NCBI GenBank assembly: GCA_031423495.1
Contig: JANPFP010000152.1
Location: forward strand, 4,340-68,339
DNA: 64,000 bases
Source of the DNA: JACPYM01 sp031423495
GTDB taxonomy: Bacteria > Acidobacteriota > Blastocatellia > RBC074
Direction: 5' to 3'
Shown: positions 1-7,339 of the stretch, piece by piece
Layout: each line of letters begins with the position of its first letter
Numbering within the stretch: the first letter of the stretch is position 1
Program-made: the position numbers and the translations under genes
The notes under the pieces: model-generated
What the model was told of the DNA's origin: nothing
The model's input: the letters and a program-made list of their open reading frames with translations, nothing else
Databases searched by the model: none

Positions 1-1
1 G

Positions 2-748
2 AATGACTGGGCTGATTCCGAAGCCGATCTCAAAAATCCGAACGTCAAACACCACAACGGCCTCAACGAATTCGGCAAGGCCGTCATCACTGAAATGAAC
101 CGCCTCGGAATGATGGTAGACATCTCGCACGTCAGCGATAAAACGATGGCGGATGTTTTGGCTGTGACCAAAGCGCCGATCATCGCTTCGCATTCGTCGG
201 CGCGCGCGATTGCGAATCATACGCGCAACGTGAACGACGAAACGTTGCGCGGCATCGCTAAAAACGGTGGCGTCGTGATGGTGAATTTTTATGATGGCTT
301 TATTGATCCGCGCAAAGCCGAACTCACGCTGGCTTCGCGCGCCAAGACCGAAGAGTTGAAGCTGCTTTATCCGCCGACCTATCCGAATGCTGCGGCCAAG
401 GTGAACGATGAATTGCGCGCGTGGCGCGCGGCGCAACCCAAATTCGATAAGACGCCGCTGTCGGTGTTGATGGATCATTTCATTCACATCATCAAAACCG
501 CAGGCATTGACCACGTAGGCATTGGCGCTGATCTCGACGGCGTACCGATTGATGGCGTACCGGTCGGGATGGAAGACGTGTCGAAATATCCGGTGATTAC
601 GTTAGAGCTTTTGCGGCGCGGTTACAGCGACAGCGACGTGAAAAAGTTGCTGGGCGAAAACATCCTGCGCGTAATGAGCGAATGCGAACGCGTCGCGCGC
701 GAGATGCAAAAGGCGCAACCCGCGCCAACGCCTGCGCGATTGAAGTGA
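2..748 (+). CDS. M19 membrane-dipeptidase family peptidase, 3' part
   Basis: C-terminal 248 residues of a zinc-dependent M19 (renal dipeptidase-like) peptidase; the frame is open from base 2, so the start lies outside the window. Visible family signatures in order: an N-DWADS stretch and HNGLNEFG near the cut end, then MVDISHVS, SHSSARAI followed by NHTRN, GGVVMVNFY, and GIGADLDG, all conserved around the binuclear zinc TIM-barrel site of this family. M19 enzymes cleave dipeptides, sometimes with D-residues, and are usually exported or periplasmic; the export signal would be upstream and cannot be checked. The stop codon overlaps the left arm of the inverted repeat that follows. The family call is secure; the substrate is unknown. 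Confidence 0.93.
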   Translation, partial: NDWADSEADLKNPNVKHHNGLNEFGKAVITEMNRLGMMVDISHVSDKTMADVLAVTKAPIIASHSSARAIANHTRNVNDETLRGIAKNGGVVMVNFYDGFIDPRKAELTLASRAKTEELKLLYPPTYPNAAAKVNDELRAWRAAQPKFDKTPLSVLMDHFIHIIKTAGIDHVGIGADLDGVPIDGVPVGMEDVSKYPVITLELLRRGYSDSDVKKLLGENILRVMSECERVAREMQKAQPAPTPARLK

Positions 749-885
749 GGGAGCGCGGACGTCACGTCCGCAAAAAATAAAAGCCGCGCAGCGTTCCTTT
801 TCCCCGTCTCTTGCATTGCGAAAGATGGAATAAGGAAACGCGGCACGGCTTTTTTATATTGCGCTCGGGACGAGCGCGCTCCCTC
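747..885. repeat. Inverted-repeat element between convergent genes, possible bidirectional terminator
   Basis: Perfect 11-bp outer arms GAGGGAGCGCG / CGCGCTCCCTC enclose an inner imperfect stem (AAAGCCG...GCGTTCCTT against AAGGAAACGC...CGGCTTT) flanked by A- and T-runs. The left arm has its own small palindrome (GCGGACGTCACGTCCGC). It lies between the convergent dipeptidase and NHL genes, so it could terminate both transcripts. It has the same architecture as other elements in this window. Confidence 0.7.
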
Positions 886-890
886 GTCGC

Positions 891-2630
891 CTAGCGCCGC
901 ACGAGCGTGAAATTATCTACGCCATAATTGCTGCGCACATAACGGCTCTGGCTGCCCAGCGAATAAAGCCGCACCGGATTGTTGCCATCCGTCACCGTGA
1001 AGTTCAGTACGAGGCGCGTGTTCTGGCCGGGGCCTGAAGCAACCACGGCATTCGCCAGATTCGTGTTGAGGAATTGCGCGCCCAGCGTAACGACTGTGCC
1101 AATGCTCGGCGCTACGTCGGCGCTCAAGGTGTAATCGCCTGGCGCGAGCGTCAGGTCTTGAAAACATGCGTCGAGCAAACGGCGTCCGTAGGCGAGGAAT
1201 TGCAAAGCGTACTGTCCATTCGTCACGTAAGCCGAATCAGTAACGATCTTGGCTCCACCGCCGCTGACATACCACGTTTGCAAACGCCAACCGGTGACAT
1301 CGCCTGATTCAAAACTCGGGTTCGCCAACAGGTTCTCGCCTCCGCTGGGCGGTGGCGTAGGCGTTGGCGTCGCGGTCGGAGTAGGAACCGGTGTTGCAGT
1401 CGGTGTAGGCGTTGCAGTTGGTGTAGGAGTTGCCGTCGGTTGCGGCGTCGGCGTCACCGTCGGTTGCGGTGTAGGTGTCGCCGTTGGTTGTGGCGTTGGC
1501 GTCACTGTGACGGTAGGCGAAGGACGCGGCGTTGGCGCGACGAATCCGCCCAGCTTGCGAATGGTGTGCGTGAAATAATCGCTCACAAAAATTTCGCCGC
1601 GCGAGTTGACGGCAATCGCGCCGGGGCGCGTGAAAATGGCCTGTGAAGCAGGGCCATCTTGCCAGCCTTCGACGCCGGTGCGTCCGGCAATCGTTCTGAC
1701 CTGATTATCTGAGAGCGTCCATTTGCGCACCGTCGCGTTGTGCCAGTCGGCAATCAGGTAATCACCGTTGCGGTCGCGCGTGATACCGGTGGCGAAAAAG
1801 AATCCGGCTTGCAACGCTGGGCCGTCGCCTTCGCCGCCGCCCGCGATGGTCGTCGTCGTACCGTCTTGCGTAACTTTGCGAATGCGGCTGTTGAAAAAGT
1901 CCGCGATGATGAGGTTGCCTTCGCCGTCAAGCGTCAGTTGCGGAGCCGCGCCGCTGAAACTGAACAAAGCGTTCGCGCCTTGCCCGTCGGCATAACCGTT
2001 ATATTGGCCTGCCAGCGTCGAGACATAACGCCCCGTATCAATCTTGCGCACGAGGTTTGAGCCCGAATCCAGCACGAAGATATTGCCTGCGTCGTCTACC
2101 GCAATGCCGCTGGGCCGCGCGAATTGCGCATTGCCTCCTACGCCGTTGCGCGTGCCATAAGTGCCGCCGCCCGCTACGGTCGAGACGAATCCGTTCGGCG
2201 CGATCATACGGATGCGATTGTTCGCATAGTCCGCCACGAAGATGTTTCCGTTACGATCAATCGCTACGCCGGCTGGGCCGTTGAAACGCGCGGCTGATCC
2301 GGTGCCGTTGGCAAAGCCTTGCGTGCCGCCCGCGATGGTGGTGACGACGCCTTGCGGTGTGATGCGGCGAATGCGTGCGTTGCGAAAGTCAGCGACGATG
2401 ACGTTGTCGTCGGCGTCTACGCAAATGCCGAGCGGCGCGTTGAAGCGGGCTGCCGCGCCTTGTCCGTCGGCGAATCCGGCTTGCGGCGCTCCGGCAATCG
2501 TCGAAACGTAAAGGCCGCCTTGGGCTTGACTGACTGAAACTTGAGAAGTGGTTGAAGCGATGAGGGCTGAAAACAACAACAGAGCCGCAATAACTAGCGG
2601 CGTGCGGTAATGGGTAAAATTCTTTTTCAT
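891..2630 (-). CDS. Secreted NHL-repeat protein with PT-rich linker and C-terminal binding-like domain
   Basis: Signal peptide (KK, then a hydrophobic stretch, then SQAQ) followed by about six NHL beta-propeller blades of the form GIAVD-x-x-GNIFVAD-x-x-N-x-RIR, up to about residue 365. A low-complexity linker of iterated TPTPQP/TPTPTA units follows, then a C-terminal beta-rich domain starting LLANPSFESGDVTGW, which resembles carbohydrate-binding-like domains. NHL propellers usually mediate protein or ligand binding, so an extracellular or surface role is likely; no catalytic motif is seen. The start at 2630 (MKKNF) gives a standard signal peptide; a GTG at 2651 in the same frame would add seven residues but has poorly spaced Shine-Dalgarno bases. 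Convergent with the dipeptidase gene. Confidence 0.85.
   Translation of the reverse strand: MKKNFTHYRTPLVIAALLLFSALIASTTSQVSVSQAQGGLYVSTIAGAPQAGFADGQGAAARFNAPLGICVDADDNVIVADFRNARIRRITPQGVVTTIAGGTQGFANGTGSAARFNGPAGVAIDRNGNIFVADYANNRIRMIAPNGFVSTVAGGGTYGTRNGVGGNAQFARPSGIAVDDAGNIFVLDSGSNLVRKIDTGRYVSTLAGQYNGYADGQGANALFSFSGAAPQLTLDGEGNLIIADFFNSRIRKVTQDGTTTTIAGGGEGDGPALQAGFFFATGITRDRNGDYLIADWHNATVRKWTLSDNQVRTIAGRTGVEGWQDGPASQAIFTRPGAIAVNSRGEIFVSDYFTHTIRKLGGFVAPTPRPSPTVTVTPTPQPTATPTPQPTVTPTPQPTATPTPTATPTPTATPVPTPTATPTPTPPPSGGENLLANPSFESGDVTGWRLQTWYVSGGGAKIVTDSAYVTNGQYALQFLAYGRRLLDACFQDLTLAPGDYTLSADVAPSIGTVVTLGAQFLNTNLANAVVASGPGQNTRLVLNFTVTDGNNPVRLYSLGSQSRYVRSNYGVDNFTLVRR
1350..1540. repeat. Coding tandem repeat for the Thr-Pro linker
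   Basis: Iterated short units (GGCGTTGGCGTC / GGTTGCGGTGTAG-like on the plus strand) encode the TPTPQP/TPTPTA linker of the NHL protein. This is low-complexity coding DNA and likely to vary in copy number. Confidence 0.85.
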
Positions 2631-2651
2631 AAGTTTTCTGATGATGGACAC

Positions 2652-3057
2652 ACTCCCGACGCAGCCTTGTTTAGATAGAACAACGCGCGCCGCAGCGGCT
2701 TTTAGGTGAAACGGAAATTTTCAGATCGAACATCCGCGCTGCGCTTGGGGAGTGTGGCGGATGATCGTGCGACGAATACAAGCTGGCGATTAGCGCCCGC
2801 TCTGATTGCCAAAATTAGGAAGCGGGTTGTACGCGCAACCAAAGTTTCGCGGGTGTGTAGTAGTGTAAGCAGGGAATGGATGCGATTAACTACGTAGCGT
2901 TACGTGTTTTTCGGCTTTTCTTTATTATCACTGGCGCAAGGGCATAGCGTTTGTACTAAAGCGCCGCCCGGTTGGCAATGACGGCGGACGGGCTTGATGC
3001 TATCTTGTGCGCCGCCGATCTCACGTAATTTTTAGAACTCATGAGGAGTCAAACACT
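2652..3057. other. Intergenic region between divergent NHL and beta-lactamase-like genes
   Basis: About 400 bases with no supported gene. It must carry promoters for both flanking divergent genes; I could not pick convincing -35/-10 boxes. No strong hairpin or repeat element of the kind seen elsewhere was found. Confidence 0.5.
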
Positions 3058-3960
3058 ATGCGAAAAACGTTTTGCCAAGTGCTGTTGTTGCTGGCCCTGC
3101 CGCTCACGCTGGCGGCGCAAAACCGTTTGCCAAATCGGTTATTGGATGCCAAAGCCGACCTCGAAAAACTCATTGCCGCTAGCGGTGCCGAAACGGTCGG
3201 CGTAGCCATTTATGACCTCGACAACAAACAAACCCTGTTGCTCAACGAACGCGCAATCTTTCACGCGGCGAGTACGATGAAACTGCCCGTGATGATGGAA
3301 CTCTTTCGCCGCGCCAGCGACAAACGGCTGTTGTTGTCAGAGCGCATCGAAGTCAAAAACAAATTCTTCAGCATCATTGACGGCAGCGAGTATGCGCTCA
3401 ACCGCGACGATGATAGCGACGAAGAAATCTATCGCCGGATTGGCCAACCGATGACGATTCTCGAACTGACCGAACATATGATTACGATGAGCAGCAATCT
3501 GGCGACGAACCTGCTGATCGAAAAAGCCAATCCTGAAAAGATTGCCGAACTGCTCGCCAAGCTCGGCATCAACGACACCAAAGTCTTGCGCGGCGTCGAA
3601 GATCAAAAAGCTTTTAACGCAGGCAAAAACAACACGACGACGGCTTATGATTTAATGCTGATGCTCAAGGCGTTGCACGAACGCAAAGTAGGGAACAGCA
3701 AGGCCTGCGAGCGAATGATTCAGATTCTCGGCGGTCAAAAATTCAACGACGGCATCCCTGCTGGGCTTCCGCGCAACGCCACCGTAGCCCACAAAACCGG
3801 TTCGATCACCAAACACAATCACGATGCGGCGCTGGTGATGCCTGCGTTGCGCAAGCCTTACATCATTGTCGTACTCACGCGCGGCATCGCCGACGAAAAG
3901 AACAGCGACAAACTCATCGCCGCCATTTCGCGTACGGTTTACGCGGCGCTCACGCCTTGA
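3058..3960 (+). CDS. Class A beta-lactamase-like serine hydrolase
   Basis: A 300-residue exported serine hydrolase of the class A beta-lactamase / PBP-like fold. Visible motifs: signal peptide (MRKTFCQ... LTLAAQ), SxxK nucleophile STMK at residues 72-75, SxN motif SSN at 145-147, a Glu in RGVEDQ near 181 that could be the omega-loop general base, and KTG at 246-248. The order and spacing match the family. The start at 3058 is preceded by GAGGAG at good spacing; the longer frame from 3007 would hide the signal peptide. It may hydrolyse beta-lactams, or act as a related peptidase/esterase; a functional lactamase is not proven by motifs alone. Stands alone and converges with the nucleotidyltransferase operon. 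Confidence 0.87.
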   Translation: MRKTFCQVLLLLALPLTLAAQNRLPNRLLDAKADLEKLIAASGAETVGVAIYDLDNKQTLLLNERAIFHAASTMKLPVMMELFRRASDKRLLLSERIEVKNKFFSIIDGSEYALNRDDDSDEEIYRRIGQPMTILELTEHMITMSSNLATNLLIEKANPEKIAELLAKLGINDTKVLRGVEDQKAFNAGKNNTTTAYDLMLMLKALHERKVGNSKACERMIQILGGQKFNDGIPAGLPRNATVAHKTGSITKHNHDAALVMPALRKPYIIVVLTRGIADEKNSDKLIAAISRTVYAALTP

Positions 3961-3967
3961 GTTGTCG

Positions 3968-4576
3968 TTATGGATTTTCGCGGTCGCTGGCTTGCATCGC
4001 ATCGGCACGCTGGAAGAAATCGGTCAAGCCGCGTAAGGCCATTTGCGCGCCTGCTTCACCGAGAATTTCGGTCAGGTGTTCGGTCATCAACGAACGATCA
4101 ACCAGTGACGGACGGCTGAGTAACCACAATAAGTCCAGTTGGTCTTTGCTGCGTCCGGCCTGATATTTCAAGATCGCCAGCCATTCCGGCGTCAACACGC
4201 GCCAGCCTTCTGTGCCGACATCAGGGCTGACAAATGCATCACGCAAAGCGGCTTCATAAAAACTGCGAAAGAAATCATCGCGGACGATGACATCCACCGG
4301 AACGGCCTTGTCGCCCACCGTGACGGTATAACTCTCGCCGCCGAAAGAGAGCCGCTGTGATGAGACGAGATTGGGCAAGCGTTCGGCCAGCAGGTCTACG
4401 TCTTGCGTAGCGCGCGCGTAACCATACAAGTGCATCGCTACGCCGCCCGCCAACGCCCACGCGATTTGTTCGCGGTCGAGCGCGGCGATGATTTCACGCG
4501 CCGCGTTGAGGGCTTCGTCAGTTGCCAGCGTTTGCGGCGGATTGAGTTGAATTGGCGTTTGTCGGGGTTGGTTCAT
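3968..4576 (-). CDS. Nucleotidyltransferase-fold protein
   Basis: A 202-residue protein with the core of the minimal nucleotidyltransferase/AbiEii-like fold: WALAGGVAMHLYG followed by RATQDVDLLA, so the GG motif and the DxD metal-binding pair are present; a further acidic cluster VDVIVRDD could supply the third carboxylate. The region PEWLAILKYQAGRSKDQLDLLWL is typical of this group. It is the third gene of a minus-strand operon, 12 bases after the PIN-domain gene and downstream of an antitoxin-like gene. Such proteins often act as toxins or modify RNA or protein by transferring nucleotides. The fold call is good; the target is unknown. Confidence 0.72.
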   Translation of the reverse strand: MNQPRQTPIQLNPPQTLATDEALNAAREIIAALDREQIAWALAGGVAMHLYGYARATQDVDLLAERLPNLVSSQRLSFGGESYTVTVGDKAVPVDVIVRDDFFRSFYEAALRDAFVSPDVGTEGWRVLTPEWLAILKYQAGRSKDQLDLLWLLSRPSLVDRSLMTEHLTEILGEAGAQMALRGLTDFFQRADAMQASDRENP

Positions 4577-4588
4577 TGGCTCATTCAG

Positions 4589-4990
4589 TTATCGCCAGTT
4601 TTCGTAACGCAGATTGGGGATGGCGTGAAAGTCTTTGTCTGAGGTCAGCAAGATTAATCTATGGCGCAGCGCAATCGTGGCAATGAGTGCATCAACGGTT
4701 TCCAATTTGATACCGCTCTTTCGCATATCAAGTTGTAAGTCTGCCGCATTCAAAGCATCCGTGGCGTCCAGTTCAAAGCACTTCATATCGCGCCGTAAGT
4801 TTTCCCACTCTTGCCGGTTCGCAATCGCGCGTGGCAACAGGCTCATACCCAAAACGGATTCGGTAATGACAGGAACCGTTACCGAAAAGTGATGGCCTGC
4901 CGCCATCGCGGTAATCACCTTTTGCCTCAATGGGTGATGCAGCGTCACCAACGTGGAAGCGTGGTTAGTATCAAGCAGGTAATGTGCCAT
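4589..4990 (-). CDS. PIN-domain ribonuclease, VapC-like toxin
   Basis: A 133-residue PIN domain. Conserved acidic residues are visible in the expected order: LLDTN at the N-terminus, a Glu in VITESVLG, VDALIA and TSDKDF near the C-terminus, which together form the metal site of this RNase family. It lies one base after the antitoxin-like gene and 12 bases before the nucleotidyltransferase gene, the arrangement of a toxin-antitoxin operon. VapC-type enzymes cut tRNA or rRNA when released from the antitoxin. The fold is confidently assigned; the RNA target cannot be told from sequence. Confidence 0.85.
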   Translation of the reverse strand: MAHYLLDTNHASTLVTLHHPLRQKVITAMAAGHHFSVTVPVITESVLGMSLLPRAIANRQEWENLRRDMKCFELDATDALNAADLQLDMRKSGIKLETVDALIATIALRHRLILLTSDKDFHAIPNLRYENWR

Positions 4991-4991
4991 C

Positions 4992-5390
4992 TCACAGATG
5001 CTCCTCAGCCAGTCGGTTGGCGATGGTGATGGCTTTCATCTCTGCTTCCACCGCGTCCCACTGGCGGTTCCATTCCTGTTCGTCAAAGGGTTCGTTCGGA
5101 TCTTCCGCTGCAATACTGGCAGCCAGATACGCCATCAATCTCTCACTCGAAGCTCGCAGGTCTGCTTCGCTGAATTGATTTCTGGGATTCGGTGGCGAGG
5201 CTTGAATGCGTTCAACCAGCCGTAGCAACGAATCGTCTGCCGTTTCAACCTTCGCATCAGGCGCGAGGGGGACAGGCAAGGCTACAGCCAATAACGTCGC
5301 CGCAGCTTCATCCGCCGAACGCCGTGACGTAAGGGCGTAGTCCTGCAAGCGCGCCGCCAGCGGTTCGGGCAAGGTAATCGTTAAACTCAT
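4992..5390 (-). CDS. Putative antitoxin partner of the PIN-domain protein
   Basis: A 132-residue protein beginning MSLTITLPEPLAARLQDYA, a pattern typical of ribbon-helix-helix-type antitoxin N-termini (short beta strand, then helices with SRRSADEAAATLL). The C-terminal half is acidic and would wrap the toxin. The start at 5390 is chosen because AAAGGAGG lies just upstream; a longer frame to 5426 would include that ribosome site. First gene of the trio with the PIN and nucleotidyltransferase genes; antitoxins of this type normally autoregulate their promoter in the 5391-5544 gap. Confidence 0.68.
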   Translation of the reverse strand: MSLTITLPEPLAARLQDYALTSRRSADEAAATLLAVALPVPLAPDAKVETADDSLLRLVERIQASPPNPRNQFSEADLRASSERLMAYLAASIAAEDPNEPFDEQEWNRQWDAVEAEMKAITIANRLAEEHL

Positions 5391-5544
5391 TTCGGTTCCT
5401 CCTTTATTCTTTCGTAATCGCTTCATGACGAGTGGTTTGGCGCATCATACGTGCCTGACAACAGTTCGCCAAAAACGCGATCAGGGAACGCCGTTTTCTT
5501 TTGATTCGCCCCAGCCATACTGAAAGGCGCTGCCGCGATTATAA

Positions 5545-7077
5545 TTAACCATCATTGGTGATCATAAGATCTACCATTCCATCCTCAGAGACGACCACAA
5601 TAATGCAAGGCCAATTTTCTGATTTTGCGTAATCCAAATACCTAATCGCTGAGTTGTACCTAGAACCGCGCGCAGGGTTGCCTCTTTTCGACGCTAGGCC
5701 GTCTAGTATTACGCCTATTGCGTGACACATAGCATTTGGCTCAATAAGCATAGCTCCATCTATCGATGAAAAGGCTTGAAGTAGCTGAGTATCTAAAGAA
5801 ACAGGTTTGATAATAGTAGATTGAGATTTAAGTCGATCAGCCTCTGTCGCCGCGCTTGGAGTGATTACTAGCATGGTTCCATGCTTTTGCAATTGTACAT
5901 CACAAAATAACTGCCAAAGCAGGTCGAGGTTCAAAGCGCTAGCGTCGAATACTTCGGCGACTTTTTTCCTAAACATATCTTCAGTAATAAGTCTTGCTGA
6001 AAGGCTAGGTACGCCATATTTGACGACCATCATCTCATTGTTGGCGTGTATTAATTTCCAGCTATGTTGGTTCGTAAACTCAATGATGAAAAGGTCTTCG
6101 TTTACTTCGTCGTAAGGCAGTTTGCTTAGGCCTCCTAAACCGTAAACAGTAGAGCTGTCGCAAAGAAGGTTAAGCTCGGTGGAAGTCATCTCCAAGAGTT
6201 TTCTTACCCCACGGAAGTCATTCATACTGAGAGCCGTTTCGAACTCTAAAGCTATTTCGATATTTGGATGCCCTTTTTTCGATATGAGCATTTTTCCTTT
6301 GCTTCCATTCCCTTCGTAGGGGAGGGAGGATATAGCATTACAAGGGTGAAACAAGTTTTCAGTCGATGCCTGGGCAACCCCTAAGTCGGAGGCTCTTTCA
6401 ATGGTATTCATCAACCAAAAACCTGCGCTGCGGAGAAGCTCATCGCCGTTTCCAGGCAATGTAAACCACGCATCACTAGATGATATTCTCTCCGCCGAAC
6501 TTGAAGCGCTGGCCAGAAAACCAGCTATCGTCTCATGGATTAATGATGTTTTCTCGTACCCCAAAATAGATTTTTGACTTAGCGCGTAGTGCGACACAAT
6601 TGCTGACTCTTTGAATCGCAGTATCAATGAAATGCTATAGCCGAAAGCGAACTCAGGTCTAGTAGTGAATGCAGTGCCTCCTATTGTCTCACGATATGAG
6701 TTTAAAATATTTTGAATCGCTGTCTTAACTTTAACTTTATCTTCATAAATATCGCTACGAACATCTGGGGCGATGTCTGTTAAGTATGATTCAGGGATGT
6801 CTTGAATTAATTTCTGGACAGGTTTAAACCACTTCAGGTCAAAGTTACTCCTAATAGGTGTTAAAGACAGTTTCCTAGAAAACCAGTCCGTAGAATAATT
6901 GTACTCATTTGGCTCAACGAAAAGATAAGTTGAATTTGGTTGAAAGGGTATGGCGACGACAAAAACTTCTGGATTGAGGTTTGGATCTAATCGCTTGAAT
7001 AGAGTTTTAGCTTCATTATTGGCAGAAAAAGCATGTACCCAGATGTTTTCTCGTAGCACTGCTTGAGTTATATCCAT
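5545..7077 (-). CDS. Protein with C-terminal DisA_N/diadenylate cyclase (DAC)-like domain
   Basis: A 510-residue protein of unusually low GC (about 40% by eye, against well over 50% around it). The last 130 residues resemble the DAC fold: KHGTMLVI, then DGAMLIE at about residues 440-446, GVILDG, GSRYNSA at about 471-477 and CIIVVVSEDG. In DisA/CdaA these positions are DGA and GTRHR(T/A)A, the two ATP-binding motifs. DGA is kept here, but RHR is replaced by RYN, so cyclic di-AMP synthesis is uncertain. The N-terminal 370 residues are not recognised; a segment with HSWKLIHANNEMMVVKYG just before DAC looks like a small sensor domain. Start 7077 is fixed by GGAGG six bases upstream. Genes of this kind are reported in conflict/defence settings; that role is inferred here from neighbours (toxin-antitoxin genes, HigA fragment). 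Confidence 0.68.
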   Translation of the reverse strand: MDITQAVLRENIWVHAFSANNEAKTLFKRLDPNLNPEVFVVAIPFQPNSTYLFVEPNEYNYSTDWFSRKLSLTPIRSNFDLKWFKPVQKLIQDIPESYLTDIAPDVRSDIYEDKVKVKTAIQNILNSYRETIGGTAFTTRPEFAFGYSISLILRFKESAIVSHYALSQKSILGYEKTSLIHETIAGFLASASSSAERISSSDAWFTLPGNGDELLRSAGFWLMNTIERASDLGVAQASTENLFHPCNAISSLPYEGNGSKGKMLISKKGHPNIEIALEFETALSMNDFRGVRKLLEMTSTELNLLCDSSTVYGLGGLSKLPYDEVNEDLFIIEFTNQHSWKLIHANNEMMVVKYGVPSLSARLITEDMFRKKVAEVFDASALNLDLLWQLFCDVQLQKHGTMLVITPSAATEADRLKSQSTIIKPVSLDTQLLQAFSSIDGAMLIEPNAMCHAIGVILDGLASKRGNPARGSRYNSAIRYLDYAKSENWPCIIVVVSEDGMVDLMITNDG

Positions 7078-7107
7078 TCGTGTCCTCCGAGACAAGATAA
7101 ATAGCCT

Positions 7108-7336
7108 TTATGCGTGTGGGAGTTCTTTCGATAATGTTTGCAAGGAGGCCTTAGCCTCTTGTTGCGGCAGATGATACAAATCCCAACGTAATTGCAGATT
7201 CATCCAGAAGTCGGCAGAAGGGGAGCATCACGGCGGCGGCGAGTTCCCGGTTGGTGAGTCCGAGCGGTTCAAGAAACTCAGTTTGTAACATCTCGCCTGG
7301 GTGCGTAGGCGCGCGATGGGTTGGAAAGCGAATCAT
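7108..7336 (-). pseudogene. higA: Broken higA-like antitoxin gene
   Basis: The start is a clear HigA antitoxin N-terminus (HPGEMLQTEFLEPLGLTNRE). The frame then shifts, and in another frame the HigA C-terminus SADFWMNLQLRWDLYHL appears, ending at a stop at 7108-7110. About 25 residues covering most of the DNA-binding helix-turn-helix are missing between the two parts, so a frame-shifting internal deletion has destroyed it. Its ribosome site AAGGAG lies in the last codons of the PSD1 gene. No HigB toxin gene adjoins. Read without the shift, only a 61-residue peptide results. Confidence 0.8.
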
Positions 7337-7339
7337 CGT

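Noticed and set aside
1350..1540. CRISPR-like short repeats
   Set aside because: The repeats have no spacers and encode a Thr-Pro linker in frame; the 20011-20100 repeat is likewise coding and without spacers.
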